From assembly GCA_028707695.1 (NCBI GenBank), contig JAQWAL010000010.1, positions 1 through 35,586 on the forward strand: a stretch of 35,586 nucleotides of DNA, in the 5' to 3' direction. Both the position numbers and the translations under genes were made by a program. This document shows positions 23,969-31,357 of the stretch, piece after piece. Each line of letters opens with the position of its first letter. The first letter of the stretch is position 1. Source of the DNA: Bacteroidales bacterium. Its GTDB lineage: Bacteria > Bacteroidota > Bacteroidia > Bacteroidales > UBA932. Under the pieces are notes generated by a model. The model was given only the letters and a program-made list of their open reading frames with translations, made no database searches and had not been told where the DNA came from.

Positions 23969-25696
23969 ATGGCAAACTTTTACAACGATAATAAAGACCT
24001 AAAATTCCAGTTTGGCCACCCTTTGATGTCCAAAATTGTTCGGATAAAGGAGATGGATTTCAAAGATGCCGGGAAATTTGATTACGCACCCAACTCTGTA
24101 GAAGACACAGTTGATTCCTACGACAAAGTCATGGAAATCCTTGGAGGGATTTGCGGTGACACACTTGCTCCTAATGCAGAAGAGGTAGATAAAACAGGAC
24201 CTCACCATGAAAACGGAAGGGTAACTTACGCTCCCGGAACTCAAAAGAACCAGGATATACTCACCGAAGCCGGACTATACGGAATGTCACTGCCAAGGGA
24301 ATTTGGAGGTCTTAACTTCTCTATGGTTCCATATGTAATGGCCGCAGAAATAGTTGCTAGAGCAGACGCCGGGTTTGCAAATATTTGGGGGTTGCAGGAC
24401 TGTGCAGAAACAATACATGAATTTGGTTCAGAAGAGATAAAATATGAGTTCTTACCACGTATACAAACAGGCGAAACTTGTTCCATGGACCTTACAGAGC
24501 CCGATGCAGGCAGTGACTTGCAAGCTGTAATGCTAAGAGCCAGTTTTAATGAGTCTGACGGCATGTGGTACTTGAATGGAGTAAAACGCTTTATTACAAA
24601 CGGAGATGCTCAAATCAAACTAGTCTTGGCCCGTTCAGAAGAGGGCACCACAGATGGAAGGGGACTCTCCTATTTTGTACATGACCAGCAATGGGGAGGT
24701 GTCAAAGTAAGAAGGATAGAAAACAAGCTCGGAATCAAAGGATCTCCGACATGTGAATTAGTATTTACAAATGCCCCGGCAAAACTAGTGGGAGAAAGAA
24801 GGTTAGGTCTAATCAAATATGTAATGTCTCTGATGAACGGGGCCAGGTTAGGTGTAGGAGCCCAATCGGTAGGTCTCTCAGAAGCAGCATACAGGGAAGC
24901 ACTTAAATATGCTCACGAAAGGGCTCAATTCGGAAAACCAATCATACAATTCCCTGCTGTATACGAAATGCTGGCTATCATCAAAGCCAAATTACAAGCA
25001 TCAAGGGCATTGCTGTATGAAACCACTCGTTATGTTGACCTTTACAAGGCATATGGTTTCTTGGCTGAAGAGAGGAAACTTTCTCCGGAAGAGAGAACCG
25101 AATCCAAGAAATACCAAAAATATGCTGACATGCTTACGCCTATGCTCAAGCTGATGTCATCTGAATATTGCAACCAAAATGCATATGATTCACTTCAAAT
25201 CCATGGTGGTTCGGGTTTCATGAAAGATTATCCGATTGAAAGGATTTACAGGGATGCGCGGATAACAACTATTTACGAAGGTACTTCCCAACTCCAGGTT
25301 GTAGCTGCCCAACGGTACGTTACTAACGGTGGCTACCTTAACCTGATGAAAGATTATTCACAATTACCGGTTAGGGCAGAATACGAACAATTGCACAAAA
25401 TGCTTGCAGAGATGACAGACCAATATGAACAAGCTGTTTCCTTGATTGCCGGTAAAGAGAGTGATTACATAGACTTCCATGCAAGAAGGTTGGTAGAGAT
25501 GGCTTCACACATTATTATGTCATATTTGCTACTAATTGATGCACAAAGGGATAGTAGCTTCGATAACTCTCTGCAAATATTCATAGCCAAATCCAAATCA
25601 TGGAATGACGAAAGAATGACCTATTTGAAAGAGTTCTCTCCTTGCCAGTTGAGTTCATTCCTGGCTGTCAAAGAAGAGAGTGTCCCAATGGATTAA
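23969..25696 (+). CDS. Acyl-CoA dehydrogenase with C-terminal extension
   Basis: Flavin acyl-CoA dehydrogenase of 575 residues; classical members are about 380-400. Conserved parts are DLTEPDAGSDLQA and WYLNGVKRFITNG (flavin/substrate domain), YAHERAQFGKPI, LQIHGGSGFMKDYPIERIYRDARI, and the catalytic Glu in TTIYEGTSQLQ. There is an insertion of about 25 residues (AYGFLAEERKLSPEER region) and a ~140-residue helical extension after the catalytic Glu, as in the long ACAD subgroup common in Bacteroidota. With etfB/etfA upstream it probably interconverts a short acyl-CoA and enoyl-CoA using ETF. Substrate length is unknown. A strong terminator follows. Confidence 0.92.
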   Translation: MANFYNDNKDLKFQFGHPLMSKIVRIKEMDFKDAGKFDYAPNSVEDTVDSYDKVMEILGGICGDTLAPNAEEVDKTGPHHENGRVTYAPGTQKNQDILTEAGLYGMSLPREFGGLNFSMVPYVMAAEIVARADAGFANIWGLQDCAETIHEFGSEEIKYEFLPRIQTGETCSMDLTEPDAGSDLQAVMLRASFNESDGMWYLNGVKRFITNGDAQIKLVLARSEEGTTDGRGLSYFVHDQQWGGVKVRRIENKLGIKGSPTCELVFTNAPAKLVGERRLGLIKYVMSLMNGARLGVGAQSVGLSEAAYREALKYAHERAQFGKPIIQFPAVYEMLAIIKAKLQASRALLYETTRYVDLYKAYGFLAEERKLSPEERTESKKYQKYADMLTPMLKLMSSEYCNQNAYDSLQIHGGSGFMKDYPIERIYRDARITTIYEGTSQLQVVAAQRYVTNGGYLNLMKDYSQLPVRAEYEQLHKMLAEMTDQYEQAVSLIAGKESDYIDFHARRLVEMASHIIMSYLLLIDAQRDSSFDNSLQIFIAKSKSWNDERMTYLKEFSPCQLSSFLAVKEESVPMD

Positions 25697-25725
25697 GATT
25701 TGTCACTCGATATCAAATCAAAATG

Positions 25726-25757
25726 CAGGTTGTCATTTTTGGCAACCTGTTTTTTTT
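25726..25757 (+). terminator. Rho-independent terminator after the ETF operon
   Basis: CAGGTTG (25726-25732) and CAACCTG (25743-25749) form a perfect 7-bp stem with a 10-base loop, followed directly by eight T residues (25750-25757). It lies 30 bases after the dehydrogenase stop. On the minus strand there is only a weak T-run after the stem, so its main use is for the plus-strand operon. Confidence 0.85.
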
Positions 25758-25767
25758 GATTATCTAT

Positions 25768-26664
25768 TCAACAAGGTTCGTTAAAATACCTGCATTTTGA
25801 TACTTCATTGCTTGATTCCACCTCAATTGTGACATGTCCGATACCGTTTTTTGCAGCTATTTCCTTTAGTTTCATTTTGGCTCTGTTTATATCATCCATG
25901 GTTACTCCCTCTTTCATTACAAGATGTACCGATAAAACATGATTTTCTCCATCCATACTCCAAACATGCAGGTCATGTACTGAGTCTGAATTCTCAATAA
26001 TACCAAACTCCTTTTCAAGCAAAGAGATATCTATGGTTTCGGGGACATGTTGCAACATTATTGAAATTGTAGACGAAAGATTCCTGTACACATTGGACAG
26101 CACCCACAAAGATATTAGTACAGACAATAGAGGGTCTACAAACGGCAATTCCCAAAAATGCATTATAACGCCTCCAATCAAAACAGCAACCCATCCCAGT
26201 ACATCCTCCATCATATGTAAAAACACTGCTTTTTCGTTATGGGATTTCCCTTTTTTCAATCGAATGACTGCAGCACCATTCACCAATATTCCCAACACAG
26301 CCAACACAACCATACCAGAGGCATCTGTCTGTTGTGGATTTGAAAATCTTTGAAAGCTTTCCCATAATATCAAAAGCGAGCCCACAACCAATACCAATGA
26401 TATGAAAACCGATCCTAATAAAGAAAAGCGTTTATATCCGTATGAGTATTTTCCGTCGCCTTTTTTTTTGGAAACCCTTTGCAGATACCACGCAACCCCC
26501 AACGAAAGCGAGTCTCCAAAATCGTGTATGGCATCTGACATGATTGCGATGGAATTTGTCAGGATTCCACCGGCAACCTCTATCAAGGCAAAGAAGAAAT
26601 TCAAGAAAAAAGCAAAAGCTATGTTTTTGCTTGCTCCGTCAGCATGGCTGTGGTCATGTCCCAT
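25768..26664 (-). CDS. Cation diffusion facilitator, zinc-type exporter (CzcD/ZitB-like)
   Basis: Inner-membrane cation/proton antiporter of 298 residues with six predicted helices. The N-terminus is His-rich (MGHDHSHADG). Helix 2 has SDAIHDFGDS and helix 5 has HMMEDVLGW, giving HxxxD in both; the HD-HD tetrahedral site is the arrangement of Zn2+ (and Cd2+/Co2+) transporters rather than iron or manganese types. A cytosolic ferredoxin-like domain (~205-290; VHDLHVWSMDGENHVLSVHL) follows. The gene is convergent with the ETF operon across the terminator and divergent from the isomerase-like operon. No metal-regulator gene is next to it. Confidence 0.92.
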   Translation of the reverse strand: MGHDHSHADGASKNIAFAFFLNFFFALIEVAGGILTNSIAIMSDAIHDFGDSLSLGVAWYLQRVSKKKGDGKYSYGYKRFSLLGSVFISLVLVVGSLLILWESFQRFSNPQQTDASGMVVLAVLGILVNGAAVIRLKKGKSHNEKAVFLHMMEDVLGWVAVLIGGVIMHFWELPFVDPLLSVLISLWVLSNVYRNLSSTISIMLQHVPETIDISLLEKEFGIIENSDSVHDLHVWSMDGENHVLSVHLVMKEGVTMDDINRAKMKLKEIAAKNGIGHVTIEVESSNEVSKCRYFNEPC

Positions 26665-26734
26665 TGTTGTCCTTTTTGAGATTTATAACCATTTTCGATT
26701 GGTTTTGTTCTAAAGGGCTTTTAATCTATTTTTA

Positions 26735-26742
26735 TACCTTTG
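26735..26742 (+). promoter_or_regulatory. -7 box for the isomerase-like/M28/DUF2520/kdsC/maf operon
   Basis: TACCTTTG is an exact TAnnTTTG match, 17 bases before the ATG at 26760. It supports that ATG and not an upstream start. No well-spaced -33 element is seen (TTTG at 26704-26707 is 27 bases away). Confidence 0.5.
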
Positions 26743-26759
26743 TCAAAACATTGGTTGAT

Positions 26760-27995
26760 ATGAATACAAAGCTGGACATTTTAGAACTATCATCTTTTTT
26801 GAACGGGAAGACTCCTGGCATGGCCCAAAGAAGTTCAATAGAATTGCTGGCTTCTCTTTTTGAAATTCATTTTATTGATATTAAAGAGATTAAACAAGAA
26901 CAATGCACAATATTGTTTATAGCCTCTGGCGGAAGTGAAGAGAAATTCCTGCAAATTGAATCAAAACTACCCAAACCCATAATTCTGGTTAGTGATTCGT
27001 ACAACAACTCCCTTCCGGCTGCTTTGGAGATCTCTTCTTGGCTGCACAGTAAAGGAAAGTCCTTCTCCCATATAAACATCCCGTCCAACCCGTCCCAAGA
27101 CTTTGTGGAAACCCTTGAATCACAAATACATGAAACAGCAAAAATCCAAAAAGCACTTTCAGCTATATCCAATTACAAAATAGCGTTGATTGGGGGAGAA
27201 TCACCTTGGCTAATATCTTCCAAAACAGATATATCCTACATTAGTGACTATTATGGGCCAGTTTTTTTTGAAACATCTACAGAGTCTATTGAAAGAGAGT
27301 TTTTCCAGGAACATTGTGACGACGATGAATCACAAAAGCTTATCAAGATGCTTTCCTCTTCCAAAGCACCATGTATTGATGAAAAATCCGTTGCAGAGGC
27401 TGTAAAACTGTACAAGGTCCTGAAAAGGTTCACACAAAACAATAATGTTGATGCTCTAACAATCAAATGTTTTGACTTTCTGGACTCTTGCAAAACCACA
27501 GCCTGCCTAGCATTGGCTCTTTTGAACGACCAGGGGATAGTTTGTGGATGTGAAGGTGACATCCCGTCCCTTTGGAGCATGATTGTAGCAAAGGAAATAT
27601 GTGGGGGACCTACCTTTATGGCCAATCCATCGTCAATAGATGTTCAAGAGAATAGCATAGATTTTGCCCACTGTACAGCTCCTTTGTCCATGGGAGAACA
27701 ACTTTTACTGGATACTCACTATGAGTCGGGTATAGGAATCGGAATTGCCAGCAGCATAAAGCCGGGTGAGTACACCCTGTTTAAAAACAGTGGCGAATTG
27801 TTGGAAAAATCTTATTGCTTCCACGGAGAAATTATACAAAACACAAACATAGCCGAAAGATGTCGTACCCAAGTAAAGTTCAGGTTCCACGATCCAAATG
27901 ACCTTGAAAAATTCAAGAACACTTTTTTAGGCAACCATACAATTTTGATTCCCGGAAATCACAAACAAACTCTTGAAAAATTCATCTCCGTATAA
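26760..27995 (+). CDS. FucI/AraA-like sugar isomerase family protein (COG2407-type), substrate unknown
   Basis: Cytosolic protein of 411 residues. The frame stays open upstream to 26544, but that part overlaps the divergent CDF gene and precedes the -7 box, so 26760 is the start. The C-terminal half resembles L-fucose/L-arabinose isomerases: DALTIKCFDFL, LALLNDQGIVCGCEGDIPSL, GGPTFMANPSSID, then DFAHCTAPLS. Glu265 (in CEGD) corresponds to the first metal-binding Glu of FucI. Asn289, 24 residues later, stands where FucI has the metal-binding Asp (E337 and D361 in E. coli are also 24 apart). His304 and a late His393 (GNHTIL) could be further site residues. It is the first gene of a tight operon with M28, DUF2520, kdsC and maf. 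The reaction is unknown; it could be a non-isomerase relative. Confidence 0.7.
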   Translation: MNTKLDILELSSFLNGKTPGMAQRSSIELLASLFEIHFIDIKEIKQEQCTILFIASGGSEEKFLQIESKLPKPIILVSDSYNNSLPAALEISSWLHSKGKSFSHINIPSNPSQDFVETLESQIHETAKIQKALSAISNYKIALIGGESPWLISSKTDISYISDYYGPVFFETSTESIEREFFQEHCDDDESQKLIKMLSSSKAPCIDEKSVAEAVKLYKVLKRFTQNNNVDALTIKCFDFLDSCKTTACLALALLNDQGIVCGCEGDIPSLWSMIVAKEICGGPTFMANPSSIDVQENSIDFAHCTAPLSMGEQLLLDTHYESGIGIGIASSIKPGEYTLFKNSGELLEKSYCFHGEIIQNTNIAERCRTQVKFRFHDPNDLEKFKNTFLGNHTILIPGNHKQTLEKFISV

Positions 27996-27997
27996 TC

Positions 27998-29374
27998 ATG
28001 AAAAATATCTTTAAAAACAGATTGGCATTTATTCTGCTGACTTTCGTGACAATTTTCTCCTATAACATCAGTTCATATTCCCAAATAATTTTAAACAGGG
28101 ACCAAAGGATTGTGAACTCAACCAAGAAGATATCTCCTGAGTCGCTTAAAACAACCATAGATGATTTGGTCTTGTTCCATACTCGTCACAATTTGAGCTG
28201 CCAGGATAATGACGAAAAAGGAATAGGCGCTGCAGCAAATTACCTGGAAAATAGACTTTTGAAAATTGCTGCTAATAACCTAGGTGTTGTTGATGTAGAA
28301 AGAACAGAGTATACAGTCGGAGGTAAAAATAGCCGGATTCCATATAAAATAACCTTACCTAACATAATTGCCACAATCAAAGGTGTTGAAAGACCAAACG
28401 AACATATTTTGATACTGGCTCATTATGATAGCCGTACGCAAGACAATTTGGACTCTACCTCTTTTGCTCCGGGAGCCAATGACAATGGCAGTGGCGTTGC
28501 TGCGCTTATGGAAATAGCAGCAATACTGGCATCCAACCCACTCCCTGTCACTGTAAAATTAATGTTTCTCTCCGGTGAAGAGCATGGGTTGCTTGGTGCT
28601 GCACATATGTCAAAAATCGCATTGGAAGAGGAATGGGATGTCATTGCAGTTCTCAATAACGACATGATATCAAATTCACAATCCAGCAACACTAACAATA
28701 GGAATAATACTCTGTTGAGGGTTTTTTCTGAAAACATACCTTATATTGAAAATGAAGATATGGCAAGGGAAAGGATATTCAACTCTTCTGAAAATGACAG
28801 CCCCTCAAGGCAACTGGCCAGGTACGTGAAGGAAATAGGAGAAAGATACGTGGACAATCTTGAAATTAAGCTTATATACCGCAACGACCGTTTTGGGAGG
28901 GGTGGCGACCATACTCCTTTCAGCAGAAATGGATTCACTGCAGTCAGGATATGCGAATATTACGAAAATTACGACAGGACCCACAGGATAACAGAGGTAA
29001 AGGATGGAAAAGAGTATGGAGATGTTGTAAAAGGTGTAGATATTGACTATCTGGCAAAAAACACCTCAGTAAACTTAGCTGTTGTCATGAACCTGGCTCA
29101 TGCCCCATCTCTTCCCATAAATGTGTATACAGATGTTTCCGGTCTGTCAAACAACACCAAAATCTACTGGGAACAACCATCAAAAGGCAAATTGCCTTTT
29201 GGCTACTATTTATTGGTAAGGGAAACAGATTCACCTGTATGGCAAAAGAAAATATTTGTAAAGGGAACCCAAATAGTTGTTCCATACAGCAAGGATAACT
29301 ATTTTTTTGCAGTACAATCTGTAAGCCAGGGAGGAAACGAAAGTCTGGCGGTTTTTTCAAAAGGTAAAAGATAG
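27998..29374 (+). CDS. Secreted M28 family zinc metallopeptidase
   Basis: Exported aminopeptidase-like protein of 458 residues. An N-terminal signal peptide (~1-29, ending SSYSQ) precedes the M28 domain. Zinc-site elements are AHYDS (His142), GANDNGSG (Asp162), GEEHG (Glu194/Glu195, catalytic base and ligand), NNDM, and a late His in either GGDHTPFS or the RTHRITEVKD segment. The last ~90 residues (PINVYTDVSGLSNNTKIYW onward) look like a small fibronectin-III-type beta domain. It probably trims peptides in the periplasm. Its ATG is 2 bases after the isomerase-like stop, and the next gene starts immediately after its TAG, so it belongs to the same transcript despite the different compartment. 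Confidence 0.88.
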   Translation: MKNIFKNRLAFILLTFVTIFSYNISSYSQIILNRDQRIVNSTKKISPESLKTTIDDLVLFHTRHNLSCQDNDEKGIGAAANYLENRLLKIAANNLGVVDVERTEYTVGGKNSRIPYKITLPNIIATIKGVERPNEHILILAHYDSRTQDNLDSTSFAPGANDNGSGVAALMEIAAILASNPLPVTVKLMFLSGEEHGLLGAAHMSKIALEEEWDVIAVLNNDMISNSQSSNTNNRNNTLLRVFSENIPYIENEDMARERIFNSSENDSPSRQLARYVKEIGERYVDNLEIKLIYRNDRFGRGGDHTPFSRNGFTAVRICEYYENYDRTHRITEVKDGKEYGDVVKGVDIDYLAKNTSVNLAVVMNLAHAPSLPINVYTDVSGLSNNTKIYWEQPSKGKLPFGYYLLVRETDSPVWQKKIFVKGTQIVVPYSKDNYFFAVQSVSQGGNESLAVFSKGKR

Positions 29375-30214
29375 ATGGAGAACAAAACAATTCCAAAGCA
29401 CTATAAGATCTCGGTCATTGGTTACGGGAATGTCTCGTACAGGCTTTCCATAGCCTTGAAGATGTGTGGGCACCAATTGGACTATATATGTGGCAGGGAT
29501 TTCCACAAAGCATCAAAGCTTGCATACATCCTTAACAAACCAGAATATACCATCAATCAAAATAACACAACATTGTCTACCGATAAATATGATGATGTTT
29601 TGAATAGCGATGTTGTTATCATAGCTGTATCCGACAATGCAATAGAAATAGTATCAAAAGAGTTGTTGGCATTATCCGTCAATTTGAAGAGAGAGCCTGT
29701 AATCCTGCACACAAGCGGTTCAACTCCTTTGTCTGTATTGGACGGATTTGAAAAGCAAGGTGTTCTGTACCCTATGATGACCCTTTCCATTACTAAACCT
29801 GTAGACTTTTCCATCGTTCCGTTCTTCCTTGAATCCAGTTCTGAATTGGTTTCTGATGTGTTGGTCAAAATTTGCTATTCCCTCAATTCTGAATATCGTT
29901 TTATCTCTTCACAAGAACGTGCAAAGCTACACGTTGCTGCAGTTTTCGTAAGCAATTTTGTAAATTACCTGATTGGCCTTTCATATGACATCTCTACTCC
30001 GAACCATATGTTCCTTATGCCTCTTGCTGTGGAAACCATAAGGAAAGCATTTTTATACGAACATCCTGCATTGGTTCAAACAGGGCCGGCAAAAAGGGGA
30101 GACACAGATACTATTGGCAAGCATATTGCATTGTTGTGTGATCGACCGGAACATAGGGAGGTATACGAACTACTCTCCCGAAACATTATGAATAAAAACA
30201 GTAAAAAAGAATAA
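29375..30214 (+). CDS. Rossmann-like and DUF2520 domain protein (ProC-like putative oxidoreductase)
   Basis: Protein of 279 residues. The N-terminal NAD(P)-binding fold begins KISVIGYGNVSYRLSIAL (a GxGxxx-type dinucleotide loop, with G-Y-G-N-V-S), then VVIIAVSDNAIEIVS and VILHTSGSTPLSVLDG. The C-terminal part (~145-270) is the all-helical DUF2520 domain with AKLHVAAVFVSNFVNYLIG and a segment near HPALVQTGPAKRGDTDTI. Its architecture resembles pyrroline-5-carboxylate or 6-phosphogluconate-type dehydrogenases, but no substrate is established. It starts directly after the M28 stop and overlaps kdsC by one base (TAATG). The DUF2520-kdsC-maf order recurs in Bacteroidales in my recollection. Confidence 0.86.
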   Translation: MENKTIPKHYKISVIGYGNVSYRLSIALKMCGHQLDYICGRDFHKASKLAYILNKPEYTINQNNTTLSTDKYDDVLNSDVVIIAVSDNAIEIVSKELLALSVNLKREPVILHTSGSTPLSVLDGFEKQGVLYPMMTLSITKPVDFSIVPFFLESSSELVSDVLVKICYSLNSEYRFISSQERAKLHVAAVFVSNFVNYLIGLSYDISTPNHMFLMPLAVETIRKAFLYEHPALVQTGPAKRGDTDTIGKHIALLCDRPEHREVYELLSRNIMNKNSKKE

Positions 30215-30738
30215 TGTCAAATTACAAAGTAAAGTTATCAAAAATAAAGGCTTTTGCCTTTGATGTAGATGGAGTTTTCACAGATGGATCTGTAATAGTA
30301 ACCGACTCAGGGGAATTACAAAGGATACATAATGCAAAAGATGGCTATGCAGTAAAGATGGCGGTTTTGACAGGTTATCCTGTTGCAATCATAACAGGAG
30401 GCTCTGCAATAGGAATCAAGAAAAGGTTTGAGCCTTTAGGTATTGAAGACATATATCTATCGTCATTGAACAAGATCCCACCATTCCAGGATTTTTGCAA
30501 GAAATACAATTTGGATCCATCTGAAGTCCTTTTTATGGGTGATGATATCCCTGACATTGATATATTGGATATATGTGGTTTGGCTTGTTGTCCATCAGAT
30601 GCGGTAAATGAAGTAAAAGAGGTATGTGAATATATTTCCATACACCCGGGAGGGAAAGGATGTGTGAGGGAAATCATAGAACAGACACTTAAAGTAAAAG
30701 GTGAATGGCTCAAAAACAAGGAGGCATATTCTGGTTGA
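30214..30738 (+). CDS. kdsC: 3-deoxy-D-manno-octulosonate 8-phosphate phosphatase KdsC
   Basis: HAD-family phosphatase of 174 residues with no cap domain, normal for KdsC, which works as a tetramer. Motif I is FDVDGVFTDGS with Asp17 (nucleophile) and Asp19. Motif II is ITGGSAIGIKKRFEPLG. Motif IV is FMGDDIPDIDIL with the Mg-binding Asp pair. GLACCPSDAVNEVKE and the late GGKGCVREIIE tail complete the family pattern. It removes phosphate from Kdo-8-P, the product of KdsA (encoded at 5541-6383). It overlaps the DUF2520 gene by one base and precedes maf by one base. Confidence 0.93.
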   Translation: MSNYKVKLSKIKAFAFDVDGVFTDGSVIVTDSGELQRIHNAKDGYAVKMAVLTGYPVAIITGGSAIGIKKRFEPLGIEDIYLSSLNKIPPFQDFCKKYNLDPSEVLFMGDDIPDIDILDICGLACCPSDAVNEVKEVCEYISIHPGGKGCVREIIEQTLKVKGEWLKNKEAYSG

Positions 30739-30739
30739 T

Positions 30740-31357
30740 ATGGCATTGCTTAAAGATACAATAAAGAAATATAAGGTTATTCTTGGCTCTGCTTCGCCAA
30801 GGAGAAGTTTTCTGCTCAAAGGTTTGGATTTTGAGTTTACTGTCGAAACCAACGGAGACATTCCAGAAGATTATAATCCGGAAATAAATCCGGAACAAGT
30901 CCCTGTAATGCTTTCTCAAAGGAAATCACGAATGTTCCATAGGGCAATAGAGAAAGATGAGTTATTGATTACTGCAGACACGCTGGTCATCTGCAATGGG
31001 AAGATCCTGGGCAAGCCATCCAACAGGGACCAAGCTATAGCAATGTTGTCTGATTTGTCAGGCAACCGCCACACCGTTATCACAGGAGTAACCTTACGTA
31101 CCTCTGCCAAAGAGGCTAGCTTTTCAGCGTCAACCAATGTATTTTTCAAAGAGCTTTCCAGCCAGGAAATAGAATATTACGTAGATGAGTATTCACCATA
31201 TGACAAGGCCGGTTCTTACGGTGCCCAGGACTGGATCGGATATACAGCCATAAAATCAATTGAAGGATCATATTTCAATGTGGTTGGATTGCCTGTTGAA
31301 ATGTTAAGTGAAAAATTAATGGGCTTTGTTGGTGATACTGACAATATTTCCATTTAA
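30740..31357 (+). CDS. Maf family nucleotide pyrophosphatase (YhdE-like, dTTP/UTP type)
   Basis: Maf protein of 205 residues, a nucleoside triphosphate pyrophosphatase that removes non-canonical or excess nucleotides; septum inhibition is the historical phenotype. Motifs are ILGSASPRRSFLLKGL, TADTLVICNGKILGKP (with the catalytic Asp), and DKAGSYGAQDWIGYTAIKSI. The SYGxQ pattern favours the YhdE (dTTP/UTP) subgroup over YceF. The ATG at 30740, one base after the kdsC stop, is chosen over the longer frame that runs back into kdsC. Its last 42 bases overlap the end of the convergent recQ gene. Confidence 0.92.
   Translation: MALLKDTIKKYKVILGSASPRRSFLLKGLDFEFTVETNGDIPEDYNPEINPEQVPVMLSQRKSRMFHRAIEKDELLITADTLVICNGKILGKPSNRDQAIAMLSDLSGNRHTVITGVTLRTSAKEASFSASTNVFFKELSSQEIEYYVDEYSPYDKAGSYGAQDWIGYTAIKSIEGSYFNVVGLPVEMLSEKLMGFVGDTDNISI

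Noticed and set aside
26544..26759. N-terminal extension of the FucI/AraA-like frame
   Set aside because: It overlaps the start of the divergent CDF gene, is rich in Arg/Cys without family similarity, and precedes the TAnnTTTG box; the ATG at 26760 fits better.
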